Assembly: GCA_016709865.1 (NCBI GenBank)
Contig: JADJLX010000005.1
Span: 558,001-622,000, forward strand
DNA: 64,000 nt
From: Bacteroidales bacterium
GTDB lineage: Bacteria; Bacteroidota; Bacteroidia; Bacteroidales; VadinHA17
Direction of reading: 5' to 3'
The position numbers were made by a program, and so were the translations under genes. The notes beneath the pieces are model-generated. The model was not told the DNA's origin, searched no databases, and was given only the letters and a program-made list of their open reading frames with translations. This document shows positions 1 through 8,700 of the stretch, piece after piece (the stretch's first letter is position 1; each line of letters begins with the position of its first letter).

Positions 1-865
1 CCATTCCTTCCGGAAGCTTGCTTGATCCCATTCCGAAAAAATGAAATTGCAGAAACCACAGGAAACCAGCTAGAAATGTAAAGAAAAGGTTGTTGAGAAG
101 TACACTTCCGGAAACTGTGTAATAATCTTTGTATGTTTTATTCTTTATATTCAGGTATCCGCAATATATAAGATTAGTTACAAATCCTCCGAACAGAATG
201 AAGATCAGCGATGGGTTCTTCTGAAAAAGAGGATTTGTTCCATGAGCCAGTGCAGCAGCCTCAATCGGTTTTCCTGATTCGAAGCCAAAATTAAAGCAGG
301 CACTCATGATCCCTGCAAATATTGCAATAAAAATACCCTTCTTAAGAGCAAACTCCTTTACTGCGGCGCGTTTCTCCTCTTCAGTCATTTCACTGCTTTT
401 CAGCGAACCTGCATAACCAATGACTGCAATTCCTGCAATTGTAATTGAAACGCCAACGATGGTCAGAATACCTGCTGTGGACGAGAAAAGGTTGTCGCCG
501 GCAATAATTGGCGGTATTAAAGTACCGAAAGCAGCACACAGACCAAGAGCAATGCTTTGACCTAGTGCAACTCCCAGATATCTGATACTCAGACCAAAAG
601 TCAATCCTCCGAATCCCCATAAAGCACCAAAAAACATTGCCATCAGTTTTGCTGACGAGGGAGCTTCATTAATAATAGGCATTAATTCTCCCTTTGGTAC
701 AAATATGAAAGCAAAGAGAACCGGAGCAATTAACCATGCTGCAACACCCTGTGTTATCCAGTATGATTCCCATGCCCATGATTTGACCTTTTTGAATGGC
801 ACATAGAAACTTGCAGCACCAATGCTTCCCAGTGCAATCAATAAAATACCTGTAATTGGATTCAT
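1..865 (-). CDS. rhaT: L-rhamnose-proton symporter RhaT (3' end cut by window)
   Basis: Inner-membrane importer of L-rhamnose driven by protons. The reading frame opens at the ATG on the minus strand at 863-865 and stays open to the window edge, giving 288 residues without a stop. The protein starts MNPITGILLIALGSIGAAS, and hydrophobic helices follow one another throughout, with the family-typical stretches AWLIAPVLFA, GFGGLTFGLSIRYLG and SACFNFGFESG. RhaT proteins are about 340 residues, so roughly the last 50 are missing. It is divergent from an alpha-L-rhamnosidase, separated by 127 bases, which fits a rhamnose-release-and-import locus extending to the left. The family call is from recognised sequence; the transport substrate is inferred from family and neighbour. 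Confidence 0.88.
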   Translation of the reverse strand, partial: MNPITGILLIALGSIGAASFYVPFKKVKSWAWESYWITQGVAAWLIAPVLFAFIFVPKGELMPIINEAPSSAKLMAMFFGALWGFGGLTFGLSIRYLGVALGQSIALGLCAAFGTLIPPIIAGDNLFSSTAGILTIVGVSITIAGIAVIGYAGSLKSSEMTEEEKRAAVKEFALKKGIFIAIFAGIMSACFNFGFESGKPIEAAALAHGTNPLFQKNPSLIFILFGGFVTNLIYCGYLNIKNKTYKDYYTVSGSVLLNNLFFTFLAGFLWFLQFHFFGMGSSKLPEGM

Positions 866-992
866 GAAAATTTCATTATTTTAAGTGAACTGCAATTTAT
901 AAACTTTCAGGAATGAAATTGACATTTGCTAATTTTTTTATTCAGACATTTTTTCATAATCTTGATATAAAATTACCAAATATTTAAAAATC

Positions 993-3727
993 ATGAAATC
1001 ATTCAAACTCTCCCTTCTCTTTCTATGTCTGTGTACCGGTCTTTTCGCACAGGATCTGTTAGTAAAAGATCCGACTTGTGAGCACAAAAAGAATCCGGTT
1101 GGCATCGACTACAAGCAACCCAGGTTTTCATGGAAGATCGACGGCTCGGGAAATGGAATTATGCAAACAGCCTATTCCGTAAGAGTAGCAACAGATAATA
1201 AATTTTCTTCCTCCGGAAATATATGGCAATCTGGCAAAATCGAATCCGCGGAATCAGTTCTTCAGCCTTATAAAGGTCCTGCACTCAAATCTGGACAAAG
1301 GTATTTCTGGCAGGTGAAAGTCTGGGATAATAAAGGAAGGGAGTCAAAATGGAGTGAGACTGCTTTTATAGAAATGGGTTTGTTATCACCGGCTGACTGG
1401 AAAGCTAAATGGATTGAGATGGAAGGTGATACACAACGTTACAGCCCGTCACCTCACTTCAGAAAAGAGTTTGCAATGAACAAAACAATTGCCAGCGCAA
1501 GAGTTTATGTTACATCTCACGGATATTATGAGCTTCATCTGAATGGGAAAAAAGTAGGTGATCAGGTCTTAACACCGGGCTGGACTTCCTACGGAAAAAG
1601 ACTTCAGTACCAGGTTTATGATGTGACAGACATGATTGTAAAAGGCAATAATGCTGTTGCAGCAGTACTTGGTGATGGCTGGTACAGGGGAACTCTGGCA
1701 TGGGGAAATAACTGGGCAATCTATGGAAAGAGTCTGGGATTATTAATGCAGCTGAAAGTAACTTTCACTGATGGCACAGAGAGTCTGATAGTTACTGATG
1801 AGACCTGGAAAGCTTCAAATAACGGAGCTATAAGAATGAATGATATTTATAACGGTGAAACTTATGATGCTACAAAGAAGCTGACCGGATGGAACTTACC
1901 GGGATACGACGAAAGCAGCTGGAAAAAGGTTATCACACGAAATTATAATAACAGCATTTTAATTGCTTCTGAAGGTTCGCCAATCAGAAAAATCCAGGAG
2001 ATAAAACCTGTTAAGATTTTCAGGACACCAAAAGGAAAACTGATAGCAGATATGGGCCAGAATATGGTTGGATGGTTAAGGCTTAAGGTATCAGGTCCGA
2101 AGGGTACAGTTGTCACTTTGCGCCATGCTGAGGTGATGGATAAGTTTGGAGAATTCTACACTACCAACCTTCGTGCCGCAAAATGTCAGCTGACTTATAC
2201 TCTTGCCGGCACAGGTGAAGAAGTATATGAACCAAGGTTCACTTTTATGGGTTTCCGGTTCGTTGAGATAACCGGCTTCCCGGGTGATCTTAAACCAGAA
2301 AACCTTACCGGCGTTGTTGTTCATTCTGATATGAATGTCACAGGAAGTTATGAAAGTTCAAATGCATTGCTTAATCAGCTACAGCATAATATACAGTGGG
2401 GACAAAAAGGCAATTTCGTTGATGTGCCTACAGATTGTCCTCAAAGAGATGAGCGTCTTGGATGGACAGGTGATGCGCAGGCATTCTGCAGAACTGCGGC
2501 ATATAATATGGATGTATCTTCCTTCTTTACAAAATGGCTTAAAGATGTGTCTGCCGATCAGAAACCCGGCGGAGAAGTCCCGGATGTAATTCCGGATGTT
2601 CTCAACAAACAGGATGCAACTACAGCTCAGCCGTCAGCCGGCTGGGGAGATGTGGCAGTTATCGCTCCATGGACGATGTACCTTGTTTATGGCGACAAAA
2701 TGTTTCTTGAAAATCAGTACCCAGGCATGAAAGCATGGGTAGAGTATATAAGGAAGAAAGCCGGAGAGAGCTACATCTGGAAAGGCGGAAGCAAATATGG
2801 CGACTGGTTGTTTTATCACCCGCCAGTGAATAATCATACTGAAGCAGATGGTTACACTGAGCGCGATTTCATTGCTACAGCATTTTATGCTTATTCTGCA
2901 AGTATCCTGTCAGAAGCTGCAAAGACACTCGGAAAAACTGACGATGCAAAATTATATAATGATATATTCAATAAAGTAAAAGAAGTATTTATCAATGAAT
3001 ATGTTACAAAAGCAGGCAGAGTAGGTACCAACTCGCAGACATCATATGTACTTGCCCTTATGTTCAATTTGTTGCCTGATGAACTCAATCAAAAAGCTGC
3101 AAAATTTCTTGCTGAAGATATAAAAAGCAGAGGTAACAGATTATCAACAGGCTTCCTGGGAACCCCATATCTATGCCATGTTCTTTCTTCGAACGGGTAC
3201 ACCGATGTAGCTTATGATCTGCTTCTTCAGGAGAGATACCCTTCATGGCTATATCCTGTAAAAATGGGTGCCACCACTATATGGGAGCGCTGGGACGGAC
3301 AGAAGACAGACAGCACATTCCAGGATGCCGGAATGAACTCTTTCAACCATTATGCATACGGAGCAATCGGCGACTGGATGTACAGGGTATCAGCGGGTAT
3401 TGAGATCAAATCCCCGGCTATAAACAGCTTGTTCTTCAACCGCATCCGTCTAAGAAACTTACATATTCAAAAGCATCTTTCGAGAGTGCATATGGCACTG
3501 TTGCTTCAGGATGGGAAAGAAAAGGCAATACAATTCTTGTTACTGTAAAAATCCCTGCAAATACGGAAGCAACTGTTGTTCTTCCGGTTATGGCGGCATC
3601 AAAAGTTATTGAAAACGGAAAACCAATTACAGAGAACAAGAATTTTTCTGATCTGTCAGTCTCAGGAAACAAACTTAATTTCAAGGCAGGATCGGGAACT
3701 TATGTTTTTGAATATACAGAAGAGTAA
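993..3727 (+). pseudogene. Alpha-L-rhamnosidase, GH78, with a single frameshift near the C-terminus
   Basis: Secreted or periplasmic enzyme that cuts terminal alpha-L-rhamnose from glycans. Residues 1-20 are a Sec signal peptide. The beta-rich N-terminal region is followed by the alpha-barrel catalytic region with the GH78 signature D481-C-P-Q-R-D-E-R-L-G-W-T-G-D494. The uninterrupted frame ends at 3548 (851 residues) with a tail unlike the family. From about 3419 the +1 frame reads YKQLVLQPHPSKKL and runs to a stop at 3725-3727 with a normal GH78 C-terminal beta domain. Adding one G to the GG at 3416-3417 would restore SPGYKQ and a 911-residue protein, the usual family size. This is either a real recent frameshift or a sequencing or assembly error. 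The divergent rhaT supports the substrate. Confidence 0.85.
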
Positions 3728-3775
3728 TAGTATACCTAAAAATATTATTTTTAGCGAAATTTTCTGAGAAGAATT

Positions 3776-3896
3776 TTTACCGCAGAGAGCCGCTGAGAAG
3801 AGCTGAGTGCCGCAGAGAATATCATAATATAGATACCTCTGCGGTCCTCAATCTATTACTCTGTGTCCCGATAGCTATCGGGACTCTGCGGTTAAA
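3776..3896. repeat. Imperfect palindromic intergenic repeat with inner 16-bp palindrome
   Basis: The left end (TTTACCGCAGAG) and right end (CTCTGCGGTTAAA) are inverted copies of each other. A second, inner CCGCAGAG/CTCTGCGG pair lies between them. Inside the right arm sits a perfect 16-bp palindrome, CCCGATAGCTATCGGG, at 3867-3882. No coding frame was recognised. It lies downstream of the rhamnosidase and could act as a transcript end, but there is no T-run. Confidence 0.6.
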
Positions 3897-3941
3897 TAGA
3901 TTTATAGGTTAAAGTAATTAATCTCGAGTAATTATTATTGA

Positions 3942-4844
3942 ATGGAGTTTTTTAACAATCATCTGGGTGAGTTTGCTGCGTTACTAACAACATTGTTCTG
4001 GACAATAACTGCGCTGGCGTTTGAATCTGCAAGTCATAAGATAGGATCTGTTGCGGTTAATATCCTCAGACTTGTGATCGGATTGGTATTTCTGAGTGTT
4101 TTCACCCTGATCAGAAGAGGGTTTATTTTACCCCTCGATGCAAGTGCTGAAAACTGGATATGGCTTTCAGTTTCGGGATTAATCGGATTCGTATTTGGCG
4201 ATCTGTTTCTTTTCAAGTCATATACAATGATAGGCTCCAGATTCTCAATGCTCATTATGACTCTGGTCCCTCCTATTACGGCTTTCTTCAGTTTTATAAT
4301 TCTTGGAGAGAGATTAACACTGTTTCATTTTTTTGGTATGACATTAACATTCTCAGGTATTTCTATTGCAATCTTCAGCCGGAGCGGGAAAGGTGAAAAG
4401 CTTACACTTAAACTTGCGCCAAGAGGAATACTCTATGCATTTGGAGGTGCAGTAGGTCAGGCATTAGGCCTTGTCCTGAGCAAGTTTGGAATGAATGATT
4501 ATGATCCTTTCGCATCAACGCAGATCAGGATCATTGCCGGGATTATAGGTTATACAATGCTTGTTACAATACTTGCCCGCTGGAGAAGTGTGGCGATTGC
4601 AACAAAAAACAAAGACGGGATGCTGCTGACTAGTCTTGGTGCATTTTTTGGTCCCTTTCTTGGAGTCTCATTTTCATTGGTTGCAATTAAATATACAGAA
4701 GCAGGTATTGCGTCTACAATTATGGCGCTGGTACCTGTTTTTATAATAATCCCGGCAGTTCTCCTTTATAAACAGAAAGTTACTCTGGCTGAGATAATTG
4801 GAGCTATTGTGAGCGTAGCCGGTGTGGCACTTTTTTTTGTATAA
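3942..4844 (+). CDS. EamA/DMT-family membrane transporter
   Basis: Predicted inner-membrane metabolite exporter of the drug/metabolite transporter superfamily. The 300 residues form two EamA repeats (about 10-140 and 160-298), together about ten hydrophobic helices. Typical sequence includes FGDLFLFKSYTMIGSR in the first half and GIASTIMALVPVFIIIPA in the second. The substrate cannot be told from sequence. The arfB gene follows after 15 bases on the same strand, so the two may share a transcript, though their functions are not obviously linked. Length and repeat layout are normal for the family. Confidence 0.82.
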   Translation: MEFFNNHLGEFAALLTTLFWTITALAFESASHKIGSVAVNILRLVIGLVFLSVFTLIRRGFILPLDASAENWIWLSVSGLIGFVFGDLFLFKSYTMIGSRFSMLIMTLVPPITAFFSFIILGERLTLFHFFGMTLTFSGISIAIFSRSGKGEKLTLKLAPRGILYAFGGAVGQALGLVLSKFGMNDYDPFASTQIRIIAGIIGYTMLVTILARWRSVAIATKNKDGMLLTSLGAFFGPFLGVSFSLVAIKYTEAGIASTIMALVPVFIIIPAVLLYKQKVTLAEIIGAIVSVAGVALFFV

Positions 4845-4859
4845 AAGACAAATGAAGTC

Positions 4860-5285
4860 ATGGATCCCGAAGATATTAAAAACCGGAATATTGAGAGTGA
4901 ATTCATATTTTCTGCATCAAGGAGCAGTGGTCCCGGAGGTCAAAATGTGAATAAGGTCAGTTCAAAAGTTGAGCTGCGTTTTAATCTCCTTCAATCCTCC
5001 TCTTTTACAGAAAATGAAAAAGAACTCCTTTTCAGAAAACTTAAGAATAAGATCAATAAGGAGGGAGAGCTGTTAATTGTTTCACAGTCGGAACGTTCAC
5101 AGATTTTAAATAAGGAAGCAGCTACCGAGAAGTTCTACCTTATGATTTCAAAGGCTCTGACGATTCCAAAATACAGAAGGGCAACCAGACCGACATTTTC
5201 TTCAAAGCTTAAAAGACTGGAAGAAAAGAAGAATCGCGGTTCGATAAAGAAACTCCGTAAAGATACAGGTAGTCCTGAAGAATAG
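4860..5285 (+). CDS. arfB: Ribosome-rescue peptidyl-tRNA hydrolase ArfB (YaeJ family)
   Basis: Releases nascent peptides from ribosomes stalled without a stop codon. The class-I release-factor catalytic motif GGQ is at residues 26-28 inside SRSSGPGGQNVNKVSSK. The C-terminal 30 residues are strongly basic (KLKRLEEKKNRGSIKKLRKD), matching the tail that enters the empty mRNA channel in known ArfB. At 141 residues it is the size of the single-domain family and lacks the codon-recognition domain of RF1/RF2. It starts 15 bases after the EamA gene and is followed by a palindromic repeat before the convergent MATE gene. Confidence 0.9.
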   Translation: MDPEDIKNRNIESEFIFSASRSSGPGGQNVNKVSSKVELRFNLLQSSSFTENEKELLFRKLKNKINKEGELLIVSQSERSQILNKEAATEKFYLMISKALTIPKYRRATRPTFSSKLKRLEEKKNRGSIKKLRKDTGSPEE

Positions 5286-5295
5286 GGTCTTTTCT

Positions 5296-5375
5296 AACCA
5301 CAAAGGACACAAAGTAACCTCAAAGAAACACAAAGGTAAAAAGAAGAGTACCTCTCTTTGTGACCTTTGTGGTTA
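5296..5375. repeat. AACCACAAAGG / CCTTTGTGGTT dispersed hairpin between convergent genes
   Basis: The left arm AACCACAAAGGACACAAAG pairs with the right arm CTTTGTGACCTTTGTGGTT over an approximately 40-base loop. It fills the gap between the arfB and MATE stop codons, so a bidirectional terminator role is plausible. The right arm plus flank is identical over 24 bases (5356-5379) to a sequence at 12378-12401, and looser relatives occur at 35808 and 55010. Confidence 0.65.
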
Positions 5376-5381
5376 AAGGAT

Positions 5382-6806
5382 TTAAACTTGCTTAAGCTTC
5401 CATTTTCCCCTTCTGAAAACAAGCCATGCAATGAAGGTCATGAGCGATTCGGCAACAACAATAGCAATGAATACACCTTCTTCATTTAATCCTGCTTTAA
5501 TTGCCAGCAGATATGCCAGGGGGATTTCAACCATCCAGAATGCAAAAATATTAATTTTAAGAGGTGTTGAAGTATCTCCGGCTCCGTTAAAGGAATTCAC
5601 AAGAACCATTCCGAGTCCATAAGCTATGTATCCGATACTTATGATCCTCAGACCTACCACTCCTGCTTTAACTACATTCTCATTATCAATAAAAAGACGT
5701 ATGAATGTTTCCGGGAATATAACCAGAATAATTCCGATAAATCCGAGGAGTATCATATTTACCCAGCCAGTTGCCCAAACAGCTTTCTCTGCTCTTTCAG
5801 GCTTTTTTGCTCCCAGATTTTGTCCAACAAGAGTCGATGCCGCATTACTTAGTCCCCACGAAGGCAAAATTGTAAAGCCAACTATCCTGATGGCTATTGT
5901 ATATCCGGCTAAAACTTCGCTTCCGAAAATGGAAATAATCCTCACCAGTGCTATCCAGCTTGATGTTCCTATGAGGTTCTGACCAATACTTCCGAATGAA
6001 AGCCTTAGCAGTTTTAGCATTACTTTGAAGTCAACAGCAATATGTTTTAAAGTTATCTGAATCCGTTTCTTTCCAAAGAATAACAGATAGAACTGAACAA
6101 TTACTGCTGTTCCTCTTCCAATTGTTGTTGCTGTTGCAGCGCCGGCTACTCCTAGTTCAGGGAATGGGCCAAGACCAAAAATCAGACACGGATCGAGTAC
6201 TATATTAATAATGTTACCGATCCAAAGAACTTTCATTGCAATTGCTGCATCACCCGCACTTCTGAAAACAGCGTTAATAATGAAAAGCATCATTATGACA
6301 ACATTCCCTCCGAGCATTATCCTTGTATAACCCGACATACGATCAACGATCTGGTGTGAAGCACCCATCGCTTCAAGTAACCTCTCAGCATTAATTGCCC
6401 CGGGTATACCTATTAATAGTGATACAGCCAAACCAGTCATAATTGCCTGAACGGCAGCATGTGCAGCTGAATCAGGATTCTTCTCTCCTATTCTTCTCGA
6501 TACAAGTGATGTAGTTGCTGTACCTAACCCGATAGCTATGGCGTATATTATAGTTATCATTGATTCTGTAAGACCTACTGTGGCTACAGCATCAGCTCCA
6601 AGCTTTGAGACAAAGAAAATATCGACAATTACAAAAACTGACTCCATAATCATTTCAAGTACTGCCGGAATAGCAAGCAGGAGAATAGCTCTGCTGAGCC
6701 GTCCCTCAGTAAAATCCTGTTCCGTCCCTGATATGGCCTCCGAAACGTCTCTGAAGAATGACCGCAGTTTACCTGTTGTTTTATTTGAAGCCTTATCCGT
6801 ACTCAC
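5382..6806 (-). CDS. MATE-family efflux transporter
   Basis: Inner-membrane multidrug/toxin exporter that uses a Na+ or H+ gradient. The 474 residues have the MATE layout of two six-helix halves. The first begins after a cytoplasmic 40-residue N-terminus at LSRAILLLAIPAVLEMIME and continues with VFVIVDIFFVSKLG; the second contains LSNAASTLVGQNLGAKKPERA, a family hallmark. The stop of the upstream MFS gene lies 1 base before this start codon, so the two exporters are almost certainly co-transcribed. The substrate is unknown. Confidence 0.88.
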   Translation of the reverse strand: MSTDKASNKTTGKLRSFFRDVSEAISGTEQDFTEGRLSRAILLLAIPAVLEMIMESVFVIVDIFFVSKLGADAVATVGLTESMITIIYAIAIGLGTATTSLVSRRIGEKNPDSAAHAAVQAIMTGLAVSLLIGIPGAINAERLLEAMGASHQIVDRMSGYTRIMLGGNVVIMMLFIINAVFRSAGDAAIAMKVLWIGNIINIVLDPCLIFGLGPFPELGVAGAATATTIGRGTAVIVQFYLLFFGKKRIQITLKHIAVDFKVMLKLLRLSFGSIGQNLIGTSSWIALVRIISIFGSEVLAGYTIAIRIVGFTILPSWGLSNAASTLVGQNLGAKKPERAEKAVWATGWVNMILLGFIGIILVIFPETFIRLFIDNENVVKAGVVGLRIISIGYIAYGLGMVLVNSFNGAGDTSTPLKINIFAFWMVEIPLAYLLAIKAGLNEEGVFIAIVVAESLMTFIAWLVFRRGKWKLKQV

Positions 6807-6807
6807 T

Positions 6808-8199
6808 TTAAATCTGGTTATCTGATTTTGATACTGTTAATAACTCAGACTCCCTGCTTTTCAGAAAGAGTCCGGTAATTGCAAGAACTGCAGCAAAGAT
6901 TGCAATAATAAAAAATACCTGTTTAAACCCGGACGATGGTATCTTATACGAAGCAACCAGGGTTCCGATTATTGCTGCTCCTGCCATTTGTCCGATGCTT
7001 ATAAATATTGTTATAATGCCCTGAGTTGAAGCTCTTTCGATAACAGAGACTTCATTCAGCATTATGTATCTGAGAGCTGAACCAGAGAGAATTGAAAATC
7101 CCAGTCCCAGAAAAACTCCTCCCGTATAGAAAAGAGACCTTTTATCACCTATTGAACTCAAGATTAAAAAACCTATTGCGCTTAATATTAATCCGGCAAT
7201 TATAAGAGCCCTTGAACCATATTTGTCGAGGAGACGTCCTGATACAGGAGAGCCTAATGCAGTTGCAATAACAACTGGCAGAAGCATGAAACTTGCAGTT
7301 GCTGTAGCTACTCCAAAACTTGCAATTGCCATTGACGGAAGGAAAACAAATGAAGCCTGAAAGACCCCTGTTCCGATTGCAATTAGTCCTGTGAGACGTA
7401 TTTGTCTGACAAGAAACAAACCTGGATTAACTACAGGAGTTTCCGCCCTTTTTTCAATGTAGACTAATAGGAAAACTGCGCAGAATGAAAAAAGAAGAAA
7501 AGGAATAACATTAACCGACAACAGGCTGTCGGTAAAATTGTTAGCGTCGAGTCTGTTAATCCCATAAGCAAAAGCTGAAAGTAATGAACCAAGTATAATT
7601 ATCCCTTTCCAGTCGATGGAAGAAACTTTTCCGACAGGTTTTGACGGAAGAAGTCTGTTACTGAAATATATCAGGAATGCTGCAATAGGAAGGTTAATAT
7701 AGAACAGGTCATTCCAGACAAAGAATCTGAGAACGACTCCCGCGATCAAAGGACCAAGAATAAAAGCAAGACCGAATACAGCTCCGATCAATCCAAGAGT
7801 TCTTCCCCGTTTTTCTGGGGGGAAGATATCCCCGACGACTGCTGATGCAACAGGAAAAATACCAGAGGCACCGAATCCCTGTATAGCTCTTCCAATCAGG
7901 AGAATATTGAAGTTTTCAGATAAAGCTACTACCAGTGACCCGAATGCAAAAATTGAAATCGAGATAATATAGATCTTTCTGCGGCCATACAGGTCAGAAA
8001 GTTTTGCCATCAATGATATACCAACCAGATTGGCAAGAACATAGATAGAAAAGATCCATGACATAAGTTGTTTATCGACTCTGATAGATTTTTCTATAGC
8101 CGGAATTGCTGGTCCGACAATCGAGATATCGAGAGCACCCATCAGGACACCAACAAACAGTAAAGCCAGTATCCGGTTATTTTTATTTTTCTCATCCAT
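6808..8199 (-). CDS. MFS drug-type exporter (DHA-like)
   Basis: Major facilitator superfamily proton-driven exporter. The 463-residue protein begins with a short charged N-terminus and the helix LLFVGVLMGALDISIVGPAIP, similar to the LDxTIVNVALP motif of EmrB/QacA-type pumps. The MFS motif A loop is present as AKLSDLYGRRKIY, and GAVFGLAFILGPLIAGVV matches the antiporter motif C region. Twelve to fourteen helices are visible; the exact count cannot be fixed by eye. It is the first gene of a two-gene unit with the MATE exporter. The AT-rich upstream 500 bases separate it from the divergent kamA. Confidence 0.83.
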   Translation of the reverse strand: MDEKNKNNRILALLFVGVLMGALDISIVGPAIPAIEKSIRVDKQLMSWIFSIYVLANLVGISLMAKLSDLYGRRKIYIISISIFAFGSLVVALSENFNILLIGRAIQGFGASGIFPVASAVVGDIFPPEKRGRTLGLIGAVFGLAFILGPLIAGVVLRFFVWNDLFYINLPIAAFLIYFSNRLLPSKPVGKVSSIDWKGIIILGSLLSAFAYGINRLDANNFTDSLLSVNVIPFLLFSFCAVFLLVYIEKRAETPVVNPGLFLVRQIRLTGLIAIGTGVFQASFVFLPSMAIASFGVATATASFMLLPVVIATALGSPVSGRLLDKYGSRALIIAGLILSAIGFLILSSIGDKRSLFYTGGVFLGLGFSILSGSALRYIMLNEVSVIERASTQGIITIFISIGQMAGAAIIGTLVASYKIPSSGFKQVFFIIAIFAAVLAITGLFLKSRESELLTVSKSDNQI

Positions 8200-8700
8200 T
8201 TAAATGGAAATTGGTATGATAATTGAATAGTCTGTAAACAAAATTTTAAAATGATTGTTCTTTTAAGAAATCAGATTGCAAAAGTATTTTAATTTTATCA
8301 AAATTGTCTCGGGAATATCTTTAAAAGGTTGTGATTTTAAATTAAAAAAAGCATTGAGATAGAGTTTTAGGAAGAATAATAACCCCTGATAAGGTTGATG
8401 AAAAAAATTATTATCTCATTCGACAAAAATCTGGCAAAAAAAGTACCAGTATCAGGGGTGAAATTATTGAAAGAATAAAATGGCTTATAATACACATATT
8501 CAAATACATACAATAGACAAAGTGATGCAGTAATAAATCGATTGTTAATAAAATACAAATTGTGTTAATATTTATGGCATTCGAATGATACATTGTATTT
8601 ATAGATTATTTATTTTCGTCACTAAATATTTTAGAAAAACAGTAATTAATTTAAAAACAAACAAACTAAAAAGAAAAGGTGAAAATTCTCATCATCTGTT
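8200..8700. other. AT-rich divergent intergenic region with a 10-bp inverted repeat
   Basis: No convincing gene is seen in this 501-base gap between the divergent MFS and kamA genes; short open frames here are AT-rich and without recognisable features. It must hold the promoters of both units. The one visible structure is a perfect inverted repeat, ACCCCTGATA at 8382-8391 and TATCAGGGGT at 8450-8459, with partly matching AATAAT/ATTATT flanks and 58 bases between arms. I cannot tell whether it is a protein site, an RNA hairpin or a decayed insertion end. Confidence 0.5.

Noticed and set aside
3576..3767. Short + strand frame behind the rhamnosidase
   Set aside because: It overlaps, in another frame, the restored C-terminal part of the rhamnosidase, which has convincing family sequence up to 3727.
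8367..8593. Two short minus-strand frames in the kamA/MFS gap
   Set aside because: Phe/Tyr/Ile-rich translations typical of AT-rich non-coding DNA; they span the 8382-8459 inverted repeat.
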